DNA of 49,762 nucleotides from an uncultured Alphaproteobacteria bacterium (GTDB lineage Bacteria; Pseudomonadota; Alphaproteobacteria; Rhodobacterales; Rhodobacteraceae): contig CACHJY010000005.1 of NCBI GenBank assembly GCA_902580265.1, positions 22,501-72,262 on the forward strand, in the 5' to 3' direction. Position 1 is the first letter of the stretch. Each line of letters starts with the position of its first letter. Below the pieces are notes generated by a model. It saw nothing but the letters and a program-made list of their open reading frames with translations, made no database searches and was not told where the DNA came from. A program made the position numbers and the translations under genes. Positions 1 through 9,037 of this stretch are shown here, piece by piece.

Positions 1-1947
1 TGGAGAACCAATGAGACGGGATACCGAATGCTTTTCCATATATTCAGACATATCTATCCTTGTCATCGCCTCATTATCCTGAAATAGAAATTCAGATAAT
101 GTTTTACTTAGTTCTGTCTTTCCTACGCCAGTCGGTCCTAAAAACAGAAAAGACGCAAGCGGTTTTTTTAAATCAGAAAGGCCAGCTTTCGCGCGCCTGA
201 TCGCTTTTGAAACGCTCTCCACTGCTTCTTTTTGACCAATGACGCTTTGTGAAAGCAATACCTCCATTTCCATTAATTGGGACTTTTCATTTCCCAGTAG
301 CTTTTCGACCGGTATACCTGACCATTTTGCCACTACATTTGCTATGTGATCCTCTGATACTCTTTCAGGATTAATTTGTTTAGCATTAAGCGATCTTCTT
401 TCAGCCTCTCTAATAGCCATTTCTAGTTTAGGGATTTCAGAGTAAGTCAACTCACCAGCACGTTCAAGGTTACCATTTCTTTTCGTTTCTTCCAGCTCAG
501 TTTTCAATCTTTCAAGCATTTCTTTGTTTGAGCTCAGATCTTTAACATTTACTATTTCCGTATTCCACTGTTCCGAAAGCTTTTTAGATTTTTGTGAAAG
601 TACCTTTAGATCATTTATCAGTTCAGTTAGACGCGCCCTTGATTCAAAATCATTCTCTTTTTTCAACGCTTCACGTTCGATTTCTTTTTGGAGGATCTCA
701 CGCTCCAAATCCTCTAATTCTATTGGCTTACTACCCAATTCCATTTTAAGCTTGGCAGAAGCCTCGTCTACCAAATCAATAGCTTTATCGGGCAGAAATC
801 TGTCAGTAATATAACGATCAGACATATTCACTGCTGCTATCAGAGCGCTGTCACTTATTGAAACCCCGTGGTGCACTTCGTATTTGTCTTTGATACCTCT
901 TAAAATCGATAAACACTCGTTTGTACTGGGTGGGCTAACCATTACAGGCTGAAACCTTCTTGCTAAAGCCGCATCTTTTTCAATATATTTTCTGTGTTCA
1001 TCTAGCGTTGTCGCTCCTATACAGCGCAAACTTCCTCTTGCTAGAGCCGGCTTAAGAAGATTTGAAGCGTCCATCGAACCTTCCGACTTTCCTGCACCTA
1101 CAAGAAGATGAACTTCGTCAATAAAAAGTATAATTTGCCCAGAACTATTCTCAATTGCTTGAAGAACGCCTTTCAATCTCTCTTCAAATTCCCCTCTATA
1201 CTTTGCACCAGCAACCAAAGATCCCATATCGAGAGAGAGCAGTTTCTTATCCAACAAAACCTCTGGAACATCTTTCCTAACTATTCGAAGCGCTAGTCCT
1301 TCAGCAATAGCTGTTTTCCCAACGCCTGGGAAACCAATTAATATTGGATTATTTTTTGTTCTTCTGCTTAAAACTTGAATGGTTCTACGTATTTCATCAT
1401 CTCGGCCGATGATAGGATCAATATGGCCTTCAAAAGCTTGGTCAGTCAGGTTTACAGTGTAATCATTTAAAATATTCTCACCTTCCTCGTGAGCCTGACT
1501 TTCAATTTTATTTCCTTTTCGATCTGCAAGCACTATGTCTTCCAACTGATTAAAATTTTTCATTTCATTGGCTAGTTTTTTAGCAAGCTCACTTTTTCCT
1601 AGAGCAATGCCTAAAAATAGTGACTCTAATCCGATATACTTATCACCAAGCTTGTCCGCAAAATTCTCAGAGCTCTTTATTGCTTCGGATAATTTTGTAT
1701 CGATAAATAGGTTTTGATGTCCCTCAACTCTTGGCAGTGAAATTAAAAGCTTGTCTGCTTCTTGTAGAACAGAAAAGAAGTCTCCACCAGCTAACTCAAT
1801 AAGCTTAGTAAATCGCTTTTTATTATTTAGTAAAATTGCCTTCATTACGTGAGTAGTAGTAATCGTCTGATGGCCAAGCGCTCTTGCACTTTCCATTGCC
1901 TCAACCATCGTTTCTTTCAAATTATTGGTATATCGTTCTAAATCCAT
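1..1947 (-). CDS. clpB: ATP-dependent disaggregase ClpB (3' part outside window)
   Basis: Hsp100 chaperone that, with DnaK, threads aggregated proteins through a hexameric ring in the cytoplasm. The visible part is 649 codons from the ATG; the gene runs off the left edge, so the end of the second ATPase domain is missing. Seen: the N-terminal Clp repeat domain (about residues 1-145), first ATPase domain with Walker A GFPGVGKT at 205-212 and the motif [13 protein letters not shown], a middle coiled coil rich in E, K and R (about 400-530), and second Walker A GPTGVGKT at 604-611. The first Walker A has Phe where I expect Glu (GEPGVGKT). Start: ATG preceded by TAGGA. It is divergent from pyrF, and a possible RpoH-type promoter lies just upstream; rpoH itself is about 15 kb away. 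Confidence 0.97.
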   Translation of the reverse strand, partial: MDLERYTNNLKETMVEAMESARALGHQTITTTHVMKAILLNNKKRFTKLIELAGGDFFSVLQEADKLLISLPRVEGHQNLFIDTKLSEAIKSSENFADKLGDKYIGLESLFLGIALGKSELAKKLANEMKNFNQLEDIVLADRKGNKIESQAHEEGENILNDYTVNLTDQAFEGHIDPIIGRDDEIRRTIQVLSRRTKNNPILIGFPGVGKTAIAEGLALRIVRKDVPEVLLDKKLLSLDMGSLVAGAKYRGEFEERLKGVLQAIENSSGQIILFIDEVHLLVGAGKSEGSMDASNLLKPALARGSLRCIGATTLDEHRKYIEKDAALARRFQPVMVSPPSTNECLSILRGIKDKYEVHHGVSISDSALIAAVNMSDRYITDRFLPDKAIDLVDEASAKLKMELGSKPIELEDLEREILQKEIEREALKKENDFESRARLTELINDLKVLSQKSKKLSEQWNTEIVNVKDLSSNKEMLERLKTELEETKRNGNLERAGELTYSEIPKLEMAIREAERRSLNAKQINPERVSEDHIANVVAKWSGIPVEKLLGNEKSQLMEMEVLLSQSVIGQKEAVESVSKAIRRAKAGLSDLKKPLASFLFLGPTGVGKTELSKTLSEFLFQDNEAMTRIDMSEYMEKHSVSRLIGSP

Positions 1948-1978
1948 TTTCCTACAATTTTTTTTCTGCACTATTAAT

Positions 1979-2006
1979 AGATGTGGTCTTATTCTTGATA
2001 TACAAC
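1979..2006 (-). promoter_or_regulatory. Candidate heat-shock (sigma-32 type) promoter of clpB
   Basis: On the minus strand, GTTGTA at 2006-2001 and CCACATCT at 1986-1979 are 14 bases apart. They resemble the sigma-32 consensus CTTGAA / CCCCATNT (4 of 6 and 7 of 8 if N is free). The second box ends about 31 bases before the clpB ATG, a sensible distance. ClpB is a classic RpoH target. This is a by-eye match in AT-rich DNA, so it is a prediction. Confidence 0.42.
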
Positions 2007-2030
2007 CATTAGCTTGATATTTTCCTTAGA

Positions 2031-2726
2031 ATGAGCGCTAAAGATAAAATCATTGTTGCATTAGACGTAGACCGATGTGATAAGGCACGCTCCATAGTTG
2101 AAAGGCTGGATGGTCACGCAAACTTTTTTAAAATTGGATTAGGATTGATTGGTAAGGGTGGTCTGGAGCTTGCTTTGGAAATGAAGAAAAAAGGTCTCTA
2201 TGTTTTTTTGGATTTAAAATTATTTGATATCTCAAATACAATTGAGAACGCCGTCAGCGGGTTATGCGAAGCTGAATTTGATTTCCTAACCGTTCAAGGT
2301 GACCCACAGGTTGTCAGAGCAGCAGTGAAAGCAAGAGGTGCCCACAGCACGAAAATACTTGCTGTAACGTTTCTTACAAGCTTAGACAGAGATGATTTAG
2401 ATCAAAATATGATCAAACCTGGAGCAATTGAAGATTTAGCTGTAAGTAGAGCTGAAAAAGCAATCTTAACAGGAGCAGACGGCGTAATTGCTAGCCCTAA
2501 GGAATTGACATTTCTTAGAAAAAACCCTCATTGTATGAAAAAGATTATTGTTACACCCGGAATACGACTGACAAAATCTGCAACTAATGATCAGAAGAGA
2601 GTTGCGACTCCTCATGAGGCCTTAAAAAATGGAGCCTCGTATCTTGTTATAGGAAGACCCATTTGCCAAGCCAAAGACCCCTTAGCAGCATATGAAGAGA
2701 TAAAAACAGAAGTTTCGCGAAGCTAA
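2031..2726 (+). CDS. pyrF: Orotidine 5'-phosphate decarboxylase
   Basis: Last step of de novo UMP synthesis: decarboxylates OMP to UMP in the cytoplasm. The 231-residue length is normal for the bacterial type. Seen: Asp11 near the N-terminus (VALDVD), the catalytic block DLKLFDISNT with Asp61, Lys63 and Asp66 in the usual D-x-K-x-x-D spacing, the VTPGIR phosphate-loop motif and the C-terminal GRPICQAKDP. It is divergent from clpB. Its last four bases overlap the end of the convergent gene at 2723. The Shine-Dalgarno upstream is poor, but the start fits the family length. Confidence 0.96.
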   Translation: MSAKDKIIVALDVDRCDKARSIVERLDGHANFFKIGLGLIGKGGLELALEMKKKGLYVFLDLKLFDISNTIENAVSGLCEAEFDFLTVQGDPQVVRAAVKARGAHSTKILAVTFLTSLDRDDLDQNMIKPGAIEDLAVSRAEKAILTGADGVIASPKELTFLRKNPHCMKKIIVTPGIRLTKSATNDQKRVATPHEALKNGASYLVIGRPICQAKDPLAAYEEIKTEVSRS

Positions 2727-3550
2727 TACTCAAAGCGCTTAATAAATTGTTCAATTGCACCTAACAGTCTATTTTGAATAGACAGGAATTCACTATTTTT
2801 GGTCTGTTGTTTTTCAAGGCTATAAAGTGACCGCAAGATTTCAATTTGTATCACATGAATGTTATTGGGAGGACTTGCATAATTTCTCGTGATAAATCCG
2901 CCTGAGAAAGGCTTATTTAGGCTTACTTTAAATCCCACTTCGGTTAATAAATTTTTTAGCTCTACAACTATTTCGTGCTCACAGGAACGACCAAAACAAT
3001 CACCAAGGACAACCTCTACTGGATCTTTTTGCCGAGCAACCTTGAGTGAACTCCGTGGCATGGAGTGACAATCGAGCAGGATAACTTTTTTGAATGCCGC
3101 CTGAGTTTGTTTTATTAATGATTTTAGCTGGTCGTGATACGGGAAGTAAAAAACTTGAAGTCTTTCAGTCGCAACCTCGATTGAGAGCCTTTCTCTATAT
3201 ATAGGTATTTGGTCCGCAACAACTCGTGGTATCACTCCGAGACCTGCAGATACCTTTAGCGTATCTTTATATGAACTAAGATCATCAATTAATAATGGAT
3301 CCAACTCTTCAGAATCCCTATTTAGATCAATAAATGCCCTTGGAAATTTTGCTGAGAGCATTAATGATCCTAAACCAACTACAGGAGAAAAAAGCTGGTC
3401 TACAAACAAATCTTCAGATGATCTCAAAGTTCTTAACGATAAATCAGTCAATTGCACAAATGAGTCAGTGTAAATACTTCCACTATGGGGTGAATTAAAT
3501 AGCACGCAATTTGATTGATATAAAGGTAATGAAAGGTTAAATGGCTTCAT
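2723..3550 (-). CDS. N-formylglutamate amidohydrolase family protein
   Basis: Zinc hydrolase of the HutG/N-formylglutamate deformylase family, 275 residues. Characterised members release formate and glutamate from N-formylglutamate, the last step of one histidine-degradation route. Seen: NSPHSGSIY near the N-terminus, IDLNRDSEELDP, and LLDCHSMPR, all typical of the family and holding the likely metal-binding His, Asp and Glu residues. No other hut genes are in the window, so the true substrate is open; alphaproteobacterial relatives often stand alone. It starts at an ATG with a weak ribosome site and ends 4 bases inside pyrF. Confidence 0.88.
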   Translation of the reverse strand: MKPFNLSLPLYQSNCVLFNSPHSGSIYTDSFVQLTDLSLRTLRSSEDLFVDQLFSPVVGLGSLMLSAKFPRAFIDLNRDSEELDPLLIDDLSSYKDTLKVSAGLGVIPRVVADQIPIYRERLSIEVATERLQVFYFPYHDQLKSLIKQTQAAFKKVILLDCHSMPRSSLKVARQKDPVEVVLGDCFGRSCEHEIVVELKNLLTEVGFKVSLNKPFSGGFITRNYASPPNNIHVIQIEILRSLYSLEKQQTKNSEFLSIQNRLLGAIEQFIKRFEY

Positions 3551-3628
3551 CTCATAAATAAAAAAGATCTGGTTAAATTAATTTTAACCTTGACCCTTCT
3601 TAAACTTTTTATATAGAAAAAACAATAG

Positions 3629-3703
3629 GGGCGTATAGCTCAGCGGGAGAGCACTTCGTTGACATCGAAGGGGTCACTGGTTCAATCCCAGTTACGCCCA
3701 CCA
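3629..3703 (+). tRNA. tRNA-Val (anticodon GAC)
   Basis: Complete cloverleaf. The acceptor arm GGGCGTA pairs with TACGCCC. The D-arm has AGCTCAGCGGGAGAGC. The anticodon stem is CTTCG/CGAAG around loop TTGACAT, with anticodon GAC at 3661-3663. The T-arm is CTGGTTCAATCCCAG. The 3' CCA is encoded at 3701-3703, preceded by discriminator A. Confidence 0.97.
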
Positions 3704-3760
3704 AAAAAAGAGGTTGTTTTTTTCTGAATAATCTTTAGAAGATCAAGATCGGAGAGAAAA

Positions 3761-3886
3761 ATGAAAGTAAGAAACTCATTGAGATCATTGAAACAGCGCC
3801 ATAGAAACTGCCGAGTGGTTAAAAGGAGAGGCAAGGTTTATGTAATAAACAAAGTCCAGCGTAGGTTCAAAGCTCGACAAGGCTGA
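3761..3886 (+). CDS. rpmJ: 50S ribosomal protein L36
   Basis: A 41-residue, very basic protein starting [17 protein letters not shown] and ending in RRFKARQG, the typical alphaproteobacterial L36. It binds 23S rRNA in the large subunit. Zinc-ligand cysteines are mostly missing: only Cys18 is present, so this is the zinc-free type. A good ribosome site (GGAGAG) lies 5-6 bases before the ATG. It sits alone between tRNA-Val and the lldD-like gene, which begins 18 bases after the stop. Confidence 0.95.
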   Translation: MKVRNSLRSLKQRHRNCRVVKRRGKVYVINKVQRRFKARQG

Positions 3887-3904
3887 CCAAAAACATTCCA
3901 ATAA

Positions 3905-5053
3905 ATGAACCTGAATAATTGTAACAATTTCAAAGACTTTAGAAATCTCGCCAAAAGAAGGTTGCCGAGGCCTATTTTCGATTATATAGACGGAGCAGCC
4001 GATGATGAGCTCACATATGCTAGAAATACTGAGAGTTTCAACTCCGTATCTTTGATCCCCAGCGTTTTAAGGTCTGTAAAAGATGTTGACATGTCCACAA
4101 CTATATTTGGAAAGAAAATTTCTATGCCAGTATATTGCTCTCCAACAGCTGTTCAGAGACTTTTTCATTACCAAGGAGAAAGAGCAGTAGCTAAAGCTGC
4201 AAATAAACTTAATACAATGTTCGGTGTATCGTCTTTATCCACAGTAAGTGTTGATGAAATATCGTCAATATCAGATTGCCCCAAAATGTTTCAGTTTTAT
4301 TTTCATAAGGACCGAGGTTTAAACGACTATATGCTTGACAGAGCAAAAAAAGCTAAATTCGATGTATTAGCATTGACAGTGGATACAATTACCGGAGGAA
4401 ATAGAGAAAGAGACTTGAAAACAGGATTCACTATACCTCCAAAACTTAACTTTAACAGCATGCTTAGCTTCGCGATAAAGCCTTCATGGTTATTCAATTT
4501 TCTTACCTCTCCAGCATTTGAACTTCCTCACCTTCAGAACCATGTTAACGAAGGAACTAGTGCAGTGACATCCATTGGCTCTTATTTTTCTAATATGCTA
4601 GACCAAACCATGAGCTGGAAAGATGCAGAGCAATTGAGATCAAATTGGGATGGGCCTTTTGCTCTAAAGGGAATCGTTAGTGTTGAGGATGCTAAGAAAG
4701 CCGTAGATATAGGATGTGATGGGGTAATAGTATCAAATCATGGTGGCAGACAGTTAGATGGAGCTATTTCGCCATTCGATCAATTAGCAAGAATTGTTGA
4801 CGCAGTTGGCGATAAAACAGATGTTATCTGTGAGGGAGGTATTCAAAGAGGAACACATGTGCTCAAAGCTCTATCTGTAGGAGCAAAAGCGTGCGCTGGA
4901 GGTCGTCTATATTTGTATGCGCTTGCAGCCGCTGGACAAAAGGGAGTAGAAAAAGCGCTATCTAATCTCCGAAGCGAGATCGAGAGAGACATGAAACTAA
5001 TGGGCGTCACACGCATCGATCAACTTTCAAGAGGAAATTTAAACTTCAATTGA
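3905..5053 (+). CDS. lldD: FMN-dependent L-lactate dehydrogenase / alpha-hydroxy-acid oxidase
   Basis: Flavoenzyme that oxidises L-lactate (or a related 2-hydroxy acid) to the keto acid, usually at the inner membrane and feeding the respiratory chain. The 382-residue length is normal. Seen: FDYIDGAADDE (Tyr27), FQFYFHKDR (Tyr132), LTVDT, Lys255 in ALKGI, and the active-site block SNHGGRQLDGA with catalytic His279, Arg282 and Asp285, followed by the FMN phosphate site EGGIQRGTHVLKAL. The closest subgroup is bacterial LldD; glycolate or mandelate-type use cannot be excluded. The DUF1285 gene begins 3 bases after its stop, so the two are probably co-transcribed. Confidence 0.9.
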   Translation: MNLNNCNNFKDFRNLAKRRLPRPIFDYIDGAADDELTYARNTESFNSVSLIPSVLRSVKDVDMSTTIFGKKISMPVYCSPTAVQRLFHYQGERAVAKAANKLNTMFGVSSLSTVSVDEISSISDCPKMFQFYFHKDRGLNDYMLDRAKKAKFDVLALTVDTITGGNRERDLKTGFTIPPKLNFNSMLSFAIKPSWLFNFLTSPAFELPHLQNHVNEGTSAVTSIGSYFSNMLDQTMSWKDAEQLRSNWDGPFALKGIVSVEDAKKAVDIGCDGVIVSNHGGRQLDGAISPFDQLARIVDAVGDKTDVICEGGIQRGTHVLKALSVGAKACAGGRLYLYALAAAGQKGVEKALSNLRSEIERDMKLMGVTRIDQLSRGNLNFN

Positions 5054-5056
5054 TAT

Positions 5057-5623
5057 ATGCAACCGAGTGATTTTGAAAAAAACATAGTAAAACATATAAA
5101 AGGCAGCAAACCAGCACCTGTTCACCTATGGAACCCACCTTTTTGTGGTGATCTAGAAATTCACATAGATTCAAATGGACGTTGGTTTTATCAAAAGTCA
5201 GAGATAAAACGAGAGAGACTAATAAGGCTTTTCGCAAATATTTTAAAAAAAGAAAAAGATAAGTATTTCCTTGTAACACCAATTGAGAAAGTTGGCATTA
5301 CAGTAGAAGATGTACCATTTATAGCTAATGAAATTGATATAATTACCGAAGGAAAAATAGCACTGTTAAAATTTACAACTAATATAGGAGACTCTACCTA
5401 TTTAGAGAAAAGTGATCAGTTCAATATTTTATTCAAAAAGTCCACTAATGAGCCCCAACCTTACGTAAACGTAAGATCTAACCTATTTGCTAAAATAGAC
5501 AGAAAAAGCTTTTACAGACTAATAGACTACTGTACCGAGTCTACCTATAAGGACGCAAGTTGGCTTGGATTTTATTCCAATAGAATATTTTTCCCTTTGA
5601 TAAAATCGGAACAACTTGATTAA
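5057..5623 (+). CDS. DUF1285 domain protein
   Basis: A 188-residue cytoplasmic protein matching DUF1285: the conserved region PAPVHLWNPPFCGDLEIHID, then WFYQKSEIKRERLIRLFANIL and FLVTPIEKVGITVEDVPF. The family is common in proteobacteria and has no agreed function. It lacks a signal peptide or membrane segment. It starts 3 bases after the lldD-like stop, suggesting translational coupling. It ends 2 bases before the convergent rppH stop, so no independent terminator separates them. Confidence 0.85.
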   Translation: MQPSDFEKNIVKHIKGSKPAPVHLWNPPFCGDLEIHIDSNGRWFYQKSEIKRERLIRLFANILKKEKDKYFLVTPIEKVGITVEDVPFIANEIDIITEGKIALLKFTTNIGDSTYLEKSDQFNILFKKSTNEPQPYVNVRSNLFAKIDRKSFYRLIDYCTESTYKDASWLGFYSNRIFFPLIKSEQLD

Positions 5624-5625
5624 TT

Positions 5626-6093
5626 TCAAAGATCTAGGTCAAAATCTTTAAGAACAGATTGATAAAGAGATTTTTTGAAGGGTACGATAGACCCTAGCAT
5701 ATCGCTTTTTTTTGACCATTTCCAATCTGAAAACTCTTGGTATTTTGTTTGTATGTTTATGTCTCCATCAAACCCATTAAATTGGACTAAAAACCACTTC
5801 TGACTTTGGCCTCTGAATTTTCCTCCCCAAAACTTACCTTGTATTTCTTTAGGGAGGTCATAACGATACCAAATCTTAGATTGTTTAAGAAGAGCCACTT
5901 TGGACTTCTCTATACCTGTTTCCTCAAACATTTCTCGATAGGCTGCTTCCAAAGGAATTTCATTTTCGTCAATACCCCCTTGAGGCATTTGCCATGCCTT
6001 AGTGCTATCGAGGCGGCGTCCCGTGAAAATTTTTTCTTGATCATTTATAATTACTAAACCAACGCCCAAACGATATGGTAGTGTGTTAATCAT
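5626..6093 (-). CDS. rppH: RNA pyrophosphohydrolase (Nudix)
   Basis: Nudix hydrolase that removes pyrophosphate from the 5' end of triphosphorylated mRNA and starts 5'-dependent decay. The 155-residue length fits. Seen: GVGLVIIND, GRRLDSTKAWQMPQGG, and the full Nudix box from GGIDENEIPLEAAYREMFEE onward (G-x5-E-x7-REx2EE). Its ATG overlaps the ctpA stop (ATGA), so translation is coupled. In many alphaproteobacteria rppH lies in this cluster with ctpA and gpmI, which supports RppH over another Nudix enzyme. Confidence 0.92.
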   Translation of the reverse strand: MINTLPYRLGVGLVIINDQEKIFTGRRLDSTKAWQMPQGGIDENEIPLEAAYREMFEETGIEKSKVALLKQSKIWYRYDLPKEIQGKFWGGKFRGQSQKWFLVQFNGFDGDINIQTKYQEFSDWKWSKKSDMLGSIVPFKKSLYQSVLKDFDLDL

Positions 6094-7394
6094 TCTTTTA
6101 GGGAATAGACTGATAGACCTTCGATCAAATCAATCGCGTGAGCTAATTGGTTATCCTTATTTCTTCTTTTGTTTGTTTCTTGAAAACTCATCTCCTCTTT
6201 TCTTAGCATCTCTTTTTCAGCTTCTGTTAAGCTATCATTACTTAGAGCACCTTCAAGGTCAGCTTCTGAGAACGTTTTCCTGTTATCTTCTTCGCTCTCC
6301 TCCACTCTTTTGAACTCTAAGAAAACATCAGGCGTCACTCCAAGTGCCTGAATAGACCTACCTGAAGGCGTATAATATCTCGCCGTAGTAAGTCTAATAC
6401 CGCCGCTTTGGCCCATGGGAAGTACTGACTGAACTGACCCCTTTCCAAAACTCTTAGTTCCCAAGACAATAGCCCTTCGGTGATCCTGAAGAGCTCCAGC
6501 AACAATCTCTGATGCCGATGCTGAACCCGCATTTATAAGAATAATAAGGGGCTTTCCTTTGGCAATGTCACCTTTGGAAGCTTTATAACGCTCTCCCTTA
6601 CCTTCTCTGTCTCTTGTCGAAACAATTTCTCCTTGATCTAAAAAAAGATCTGTAACGGATATGGCCTCAGATAACAAACCTCCAGGATTGTTTCTCAAAT
6701 CAAGTACAAACCCTTTAGCTTCCGTTTCACCTAATTTTTCAACTGCCTCTTTTATTCCACTCTCAAGGTTTGGAATAGTTTGTTCATTGAAGGTAGTTAC
6801 TCTCATAATTAAAATATCATTCTCTGTTCTTACCTTTGCCGCTGTGAGTTTGATTACATCTCTTGTTACTAAAACTTCAATTGGATCCTCTAAACCTTCT
6901 CTGACAATGGTTAACTTAACAGGTGAGCCGACTGGACCACGCATTATTTCTACGGCTTCAGATAAGGTTAGGCCAAGCATGGGCTTGTCATCAACAAATG
7001 TGATAAAGTCGCCAGCTAACACCCCTGCTTCATAGGCCGGTGTGTCGTCCATCGGTGATACCACTTTTACAAAACCATCTTGTTGTGTAACTTCAATTCC
7101 TAAACCTCCAAAAGATCCTTTGGTATCAACTTGCATATCATCGTAACTTTTTGGTGCTAAAAAGCCTGAGTGTGGGTCGAGGGAAGACAACATGCCATTT
7201 ATTGCTGCTTCTATTAATTCCTTGCTTTTAACTTCTTCGACATATTTAGACTTTATTAGATCAAAAACTTGACCAAAAAGATCTAATTGCTCATAGGTCT
7301 CTTTTTTATTTTCTTTAGAGTGGACGGGATTAAGCGTAAAAAAGCTTAAAAGAAATAAAATGATTACCAGATACTTACCTATTGAATTTGACAT
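6090..7394 (-). CDS. ctpA: Carboxy-terminal processing protease (S41), periplasmic
   Basis: Serine protease of the CtpA/Prc family that trims or degrades periplasmic proteins and, in several proteobacteria, controls murein hydrolases. I choose the ATG at 7394 (434 residues): AGAAG lies 7 bases upstream, and the protein then opens with a signal peptide (IGKYLVIILFLLSFF). An in-frame ATG at 7427 has no ribosome site. Seen, numbered from 7427: PDZ domain about 100-190 (GGLGIEV), LDLRNNPGGLL at 242-252, nucleophile region GSASASEI at 301-308, and catalytic Lys in FGKG at 329. It lies 3' of gpmI; the envC-type gene usual between them is absent. Confidence 0.93.
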   Translation of the reverse strand: MSNSIGKYLVIILFLLSFFTLNPVHSKENKKETYEQLDLFGQVFDLIKSKYVEEVKSKELIEAAINGMLSSLDPHSGFLAPKSYDDMQVDTKGSFGGLGIEVTQQDGFVKVVSPMDDTPAYEAGVLAGDFITFVDDKPMLGLTLSEAVEIMRGPVGSPVKLTIVREGLEDPIEVLVTRDVIKLTAAKVRTENDILIMRVTTFNEQTIPNLESGIKEAVEKLGETEAKGFVLDLRNNPGGLLSEAISVTDLFLDQGEIVSTRDREGKGERYKASKGDIAKGKPLIILINAGSASASEIVAGALQDHRRAIVLGTKSFGKGSVQSVLPMGQSGGIRLTTARYYTPSGRSIQALGVTPDVFLEFKRVEESEEDNRKTFSEADLEGALSNDSLTEAEKEMLRKEEMSFQETNKRRNKDNQLAHAIDLIEGLSVYSLKE

Positions 7395-7489
7395 TATTAA
7401 TCTTCTCTTTTCTATATCATTGCGCATAAAAAAACATCAGCGCAGTTTGCTCTGTTGTTTTACTTGAGTTAATTAGATAAATCAAATAA

Positions 7490-9028
7490 TCAATCCTGCC
7501 ACTGCAGAAGTGATTTACCTGTCATTTGGTTAGGGTTGTCTTTACCCAGTAACTCCAAGATTGTTGGAGCTATATCTATTAAAGAGCCTGAACTTATACT
7601 AACTTTTTCCCTATTACTATATAAAATGCAAGGAACAGGGTTAAGCGTATGGTAGGTGTGTGGATTTTTTGTGTCTGCAACATACATTTGTTCACAATTT
7701 CCATGATCAGAAACTATCAGTGCCTCCCCACCAACCAAATCTAAACAATTACATATCTTGCCCAACATTTCATCCACAGTTTCAACTGCTTCTTTTGCTG
7801 CATTCAAATCCCCCGTATGCCCTACCATGTCAGGGTTAGCAAAATTCACAATAAGCAAATCGAAAAAATTTCTTTCTAGAGCAGATATTAGATTATTACA
7901 TACTTCTTTTGCCGACATTTGTGGTTTTTGTTCATAGCCTTTAACTTTTGGACTCGGGACCAAAACTCTTTCTTCACCCTCATATTCGTTTTCGCTTCCA
8001 CCATTTAAAAAATAAGTAACATGCGGGTATTTTTCTGTCTCTGCTATTCGAAATTGCTTGAGCCCGTTTCGACTGACCCACTCTCCAAGACCATTTTTTA
8101 TCTCTTCAGCTTCAAAAAGAACATTAAACTTGCGCTTGAAATCGTTATTATACTCAATCATCCCAACAGCTTTGGTAAACATTTTTTCATTAGGGCGTGC
8201 GAAACTTACAAAATTCTGATCGGTCAGTGCATGTAAGATTTGTCTTGCACGGTCAGCTCTAAAATTACAGAAAATCAGACTATCGTTTATCCCTTTTATG
8301 CCGACGTATTCACCAAATATAACAGGCTCAATAAATTCATCTGTTACTCCCTTATCGTGGGAGTCTTGAATAGCTTTAAATGGATCTCTGTAATTCTTAC
8401 CCACTCCATTTACTATAGCTTCATAGGCTTTCTGAGTTCTATCCCAGCGAGTATCTCTATCCATTGCATAGAATCGTCCCATAAGTGTTGCAATGGTTAC
8501 ATTCGAGGGGAGTTCAAAGATCAATTTTCTCAAGTCGTTAAGACTAGTTTTTGTTTGAACATCTCTACCATCTGAAAATAAATGCAAGTTGACCTTTAAA
8601 CTTTTTTTTGAGGCAATCTGCATCAAACTTTTAAGGTGCTTTCCGTGTCCATGCACACCACCATCAGAGATCAGTCCCGCAACATGAACATCCCCTCCAC
8701 TCAGTTTTGTATCTGATAGTACTTTTAATAAACCACTATTAGAAATTAATGCTCCATTAGCTATCGCTTCATCTATCCTTGGCAACATACTTTGGACAAT
8801 TCGACCAGCACCTATATGCAGGTGTCCAACTTCAGAATTTCCCATTTGATTGTCTGGCAAACCAACTGTCTTCCCGAATGTAGTTAAAGTACTGTTTGGA
8901 TAATTTTTAAACAGCCGGTCTAAGTTCGGCGTTTTTGCCAGGGCTACTGCATTTCCCGATTTCTTTTCTCTGAGTCCAAAGCCATCTAGAATACATAAAA
9001 CTGCAGATTTCTTTTTTACCTTGTACAT
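7490..9028 (-). CDS. gpmI: 2,3-bisphosphoglycerate-independent phosphoglycerate mutase
   Basis: Glycolytic and gluconeogenic enzyme interconverting 3- and 2-phosphoglycerate in the cytoplasm with two metal ions. 512 residues, the normal size. Seen: LCILDGFG with metal-binding Asp15, GNSEVGH with the phosphorylated nucleophile Ser65, SDGRD, the central ATLMGRFYAMDRD block, and near the C-terminus VNFANPDMVGHTG and IVSDHGNCEQM with further metal ligands. The ATG has GAGG 8 bases upstream, and this site overlaps the end of rlmH only 9 bases away. It belongs to the minus-strand run from ilvE to rppH. Confidence 0.96.
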   Translation of the reverse strand: MYKVKKKSAVLCILDGFGLREKKSGNAVALAKTPNLDRLFKNYPNSTLTTFGKTVGLPDNQMGNSEVGHLHIGAGRIVQSMLPRIDEAIANGALISNSGLLKVLSDTKLSGGDVHVAGLISDGGVHGHGKHLKSLMQIASKKSLKVNLHLFSDGRDVQTKTSLNDLRKLIFELPSNVTIATLMGRFYAMDRDTRWDRTQKAYEAIVNGVGKNYRDPFKAIQDSHDKGVTDEFIEPVIFGEYVGIKGINDSLIFCNFRADRARQILHALTDQNFVSFARPNEKMFTKAVGMIEYNNDFKRKFNVLFEAEEIKNGLGEWVSRNGLKQFRIAETEKYPHVTYFLNGGSENEYEGEERVLVPSPKVKGYEQKPQMSAKEVCNNLISALERNFFDLLIVNFANPDMVGHTGDLNAAKEAVETVDEMLGKICNCLDLVGGEALIVSDHGNCEQMYVADTKNPHTYHTLNPVPCILYSNREKVSISSGSLIDIAPTILELLGKDNPNQMTGKSLLQWQD

Positions 9029-9037
9029 TAAAAAACC

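Noticed and set aside
524..814. 96-codon open frame opposite clpB
   Set aside because: The clpB coiled coil is on the other strand. The frame is a low-complexity Ser/Phe shadow with no ribosome site.
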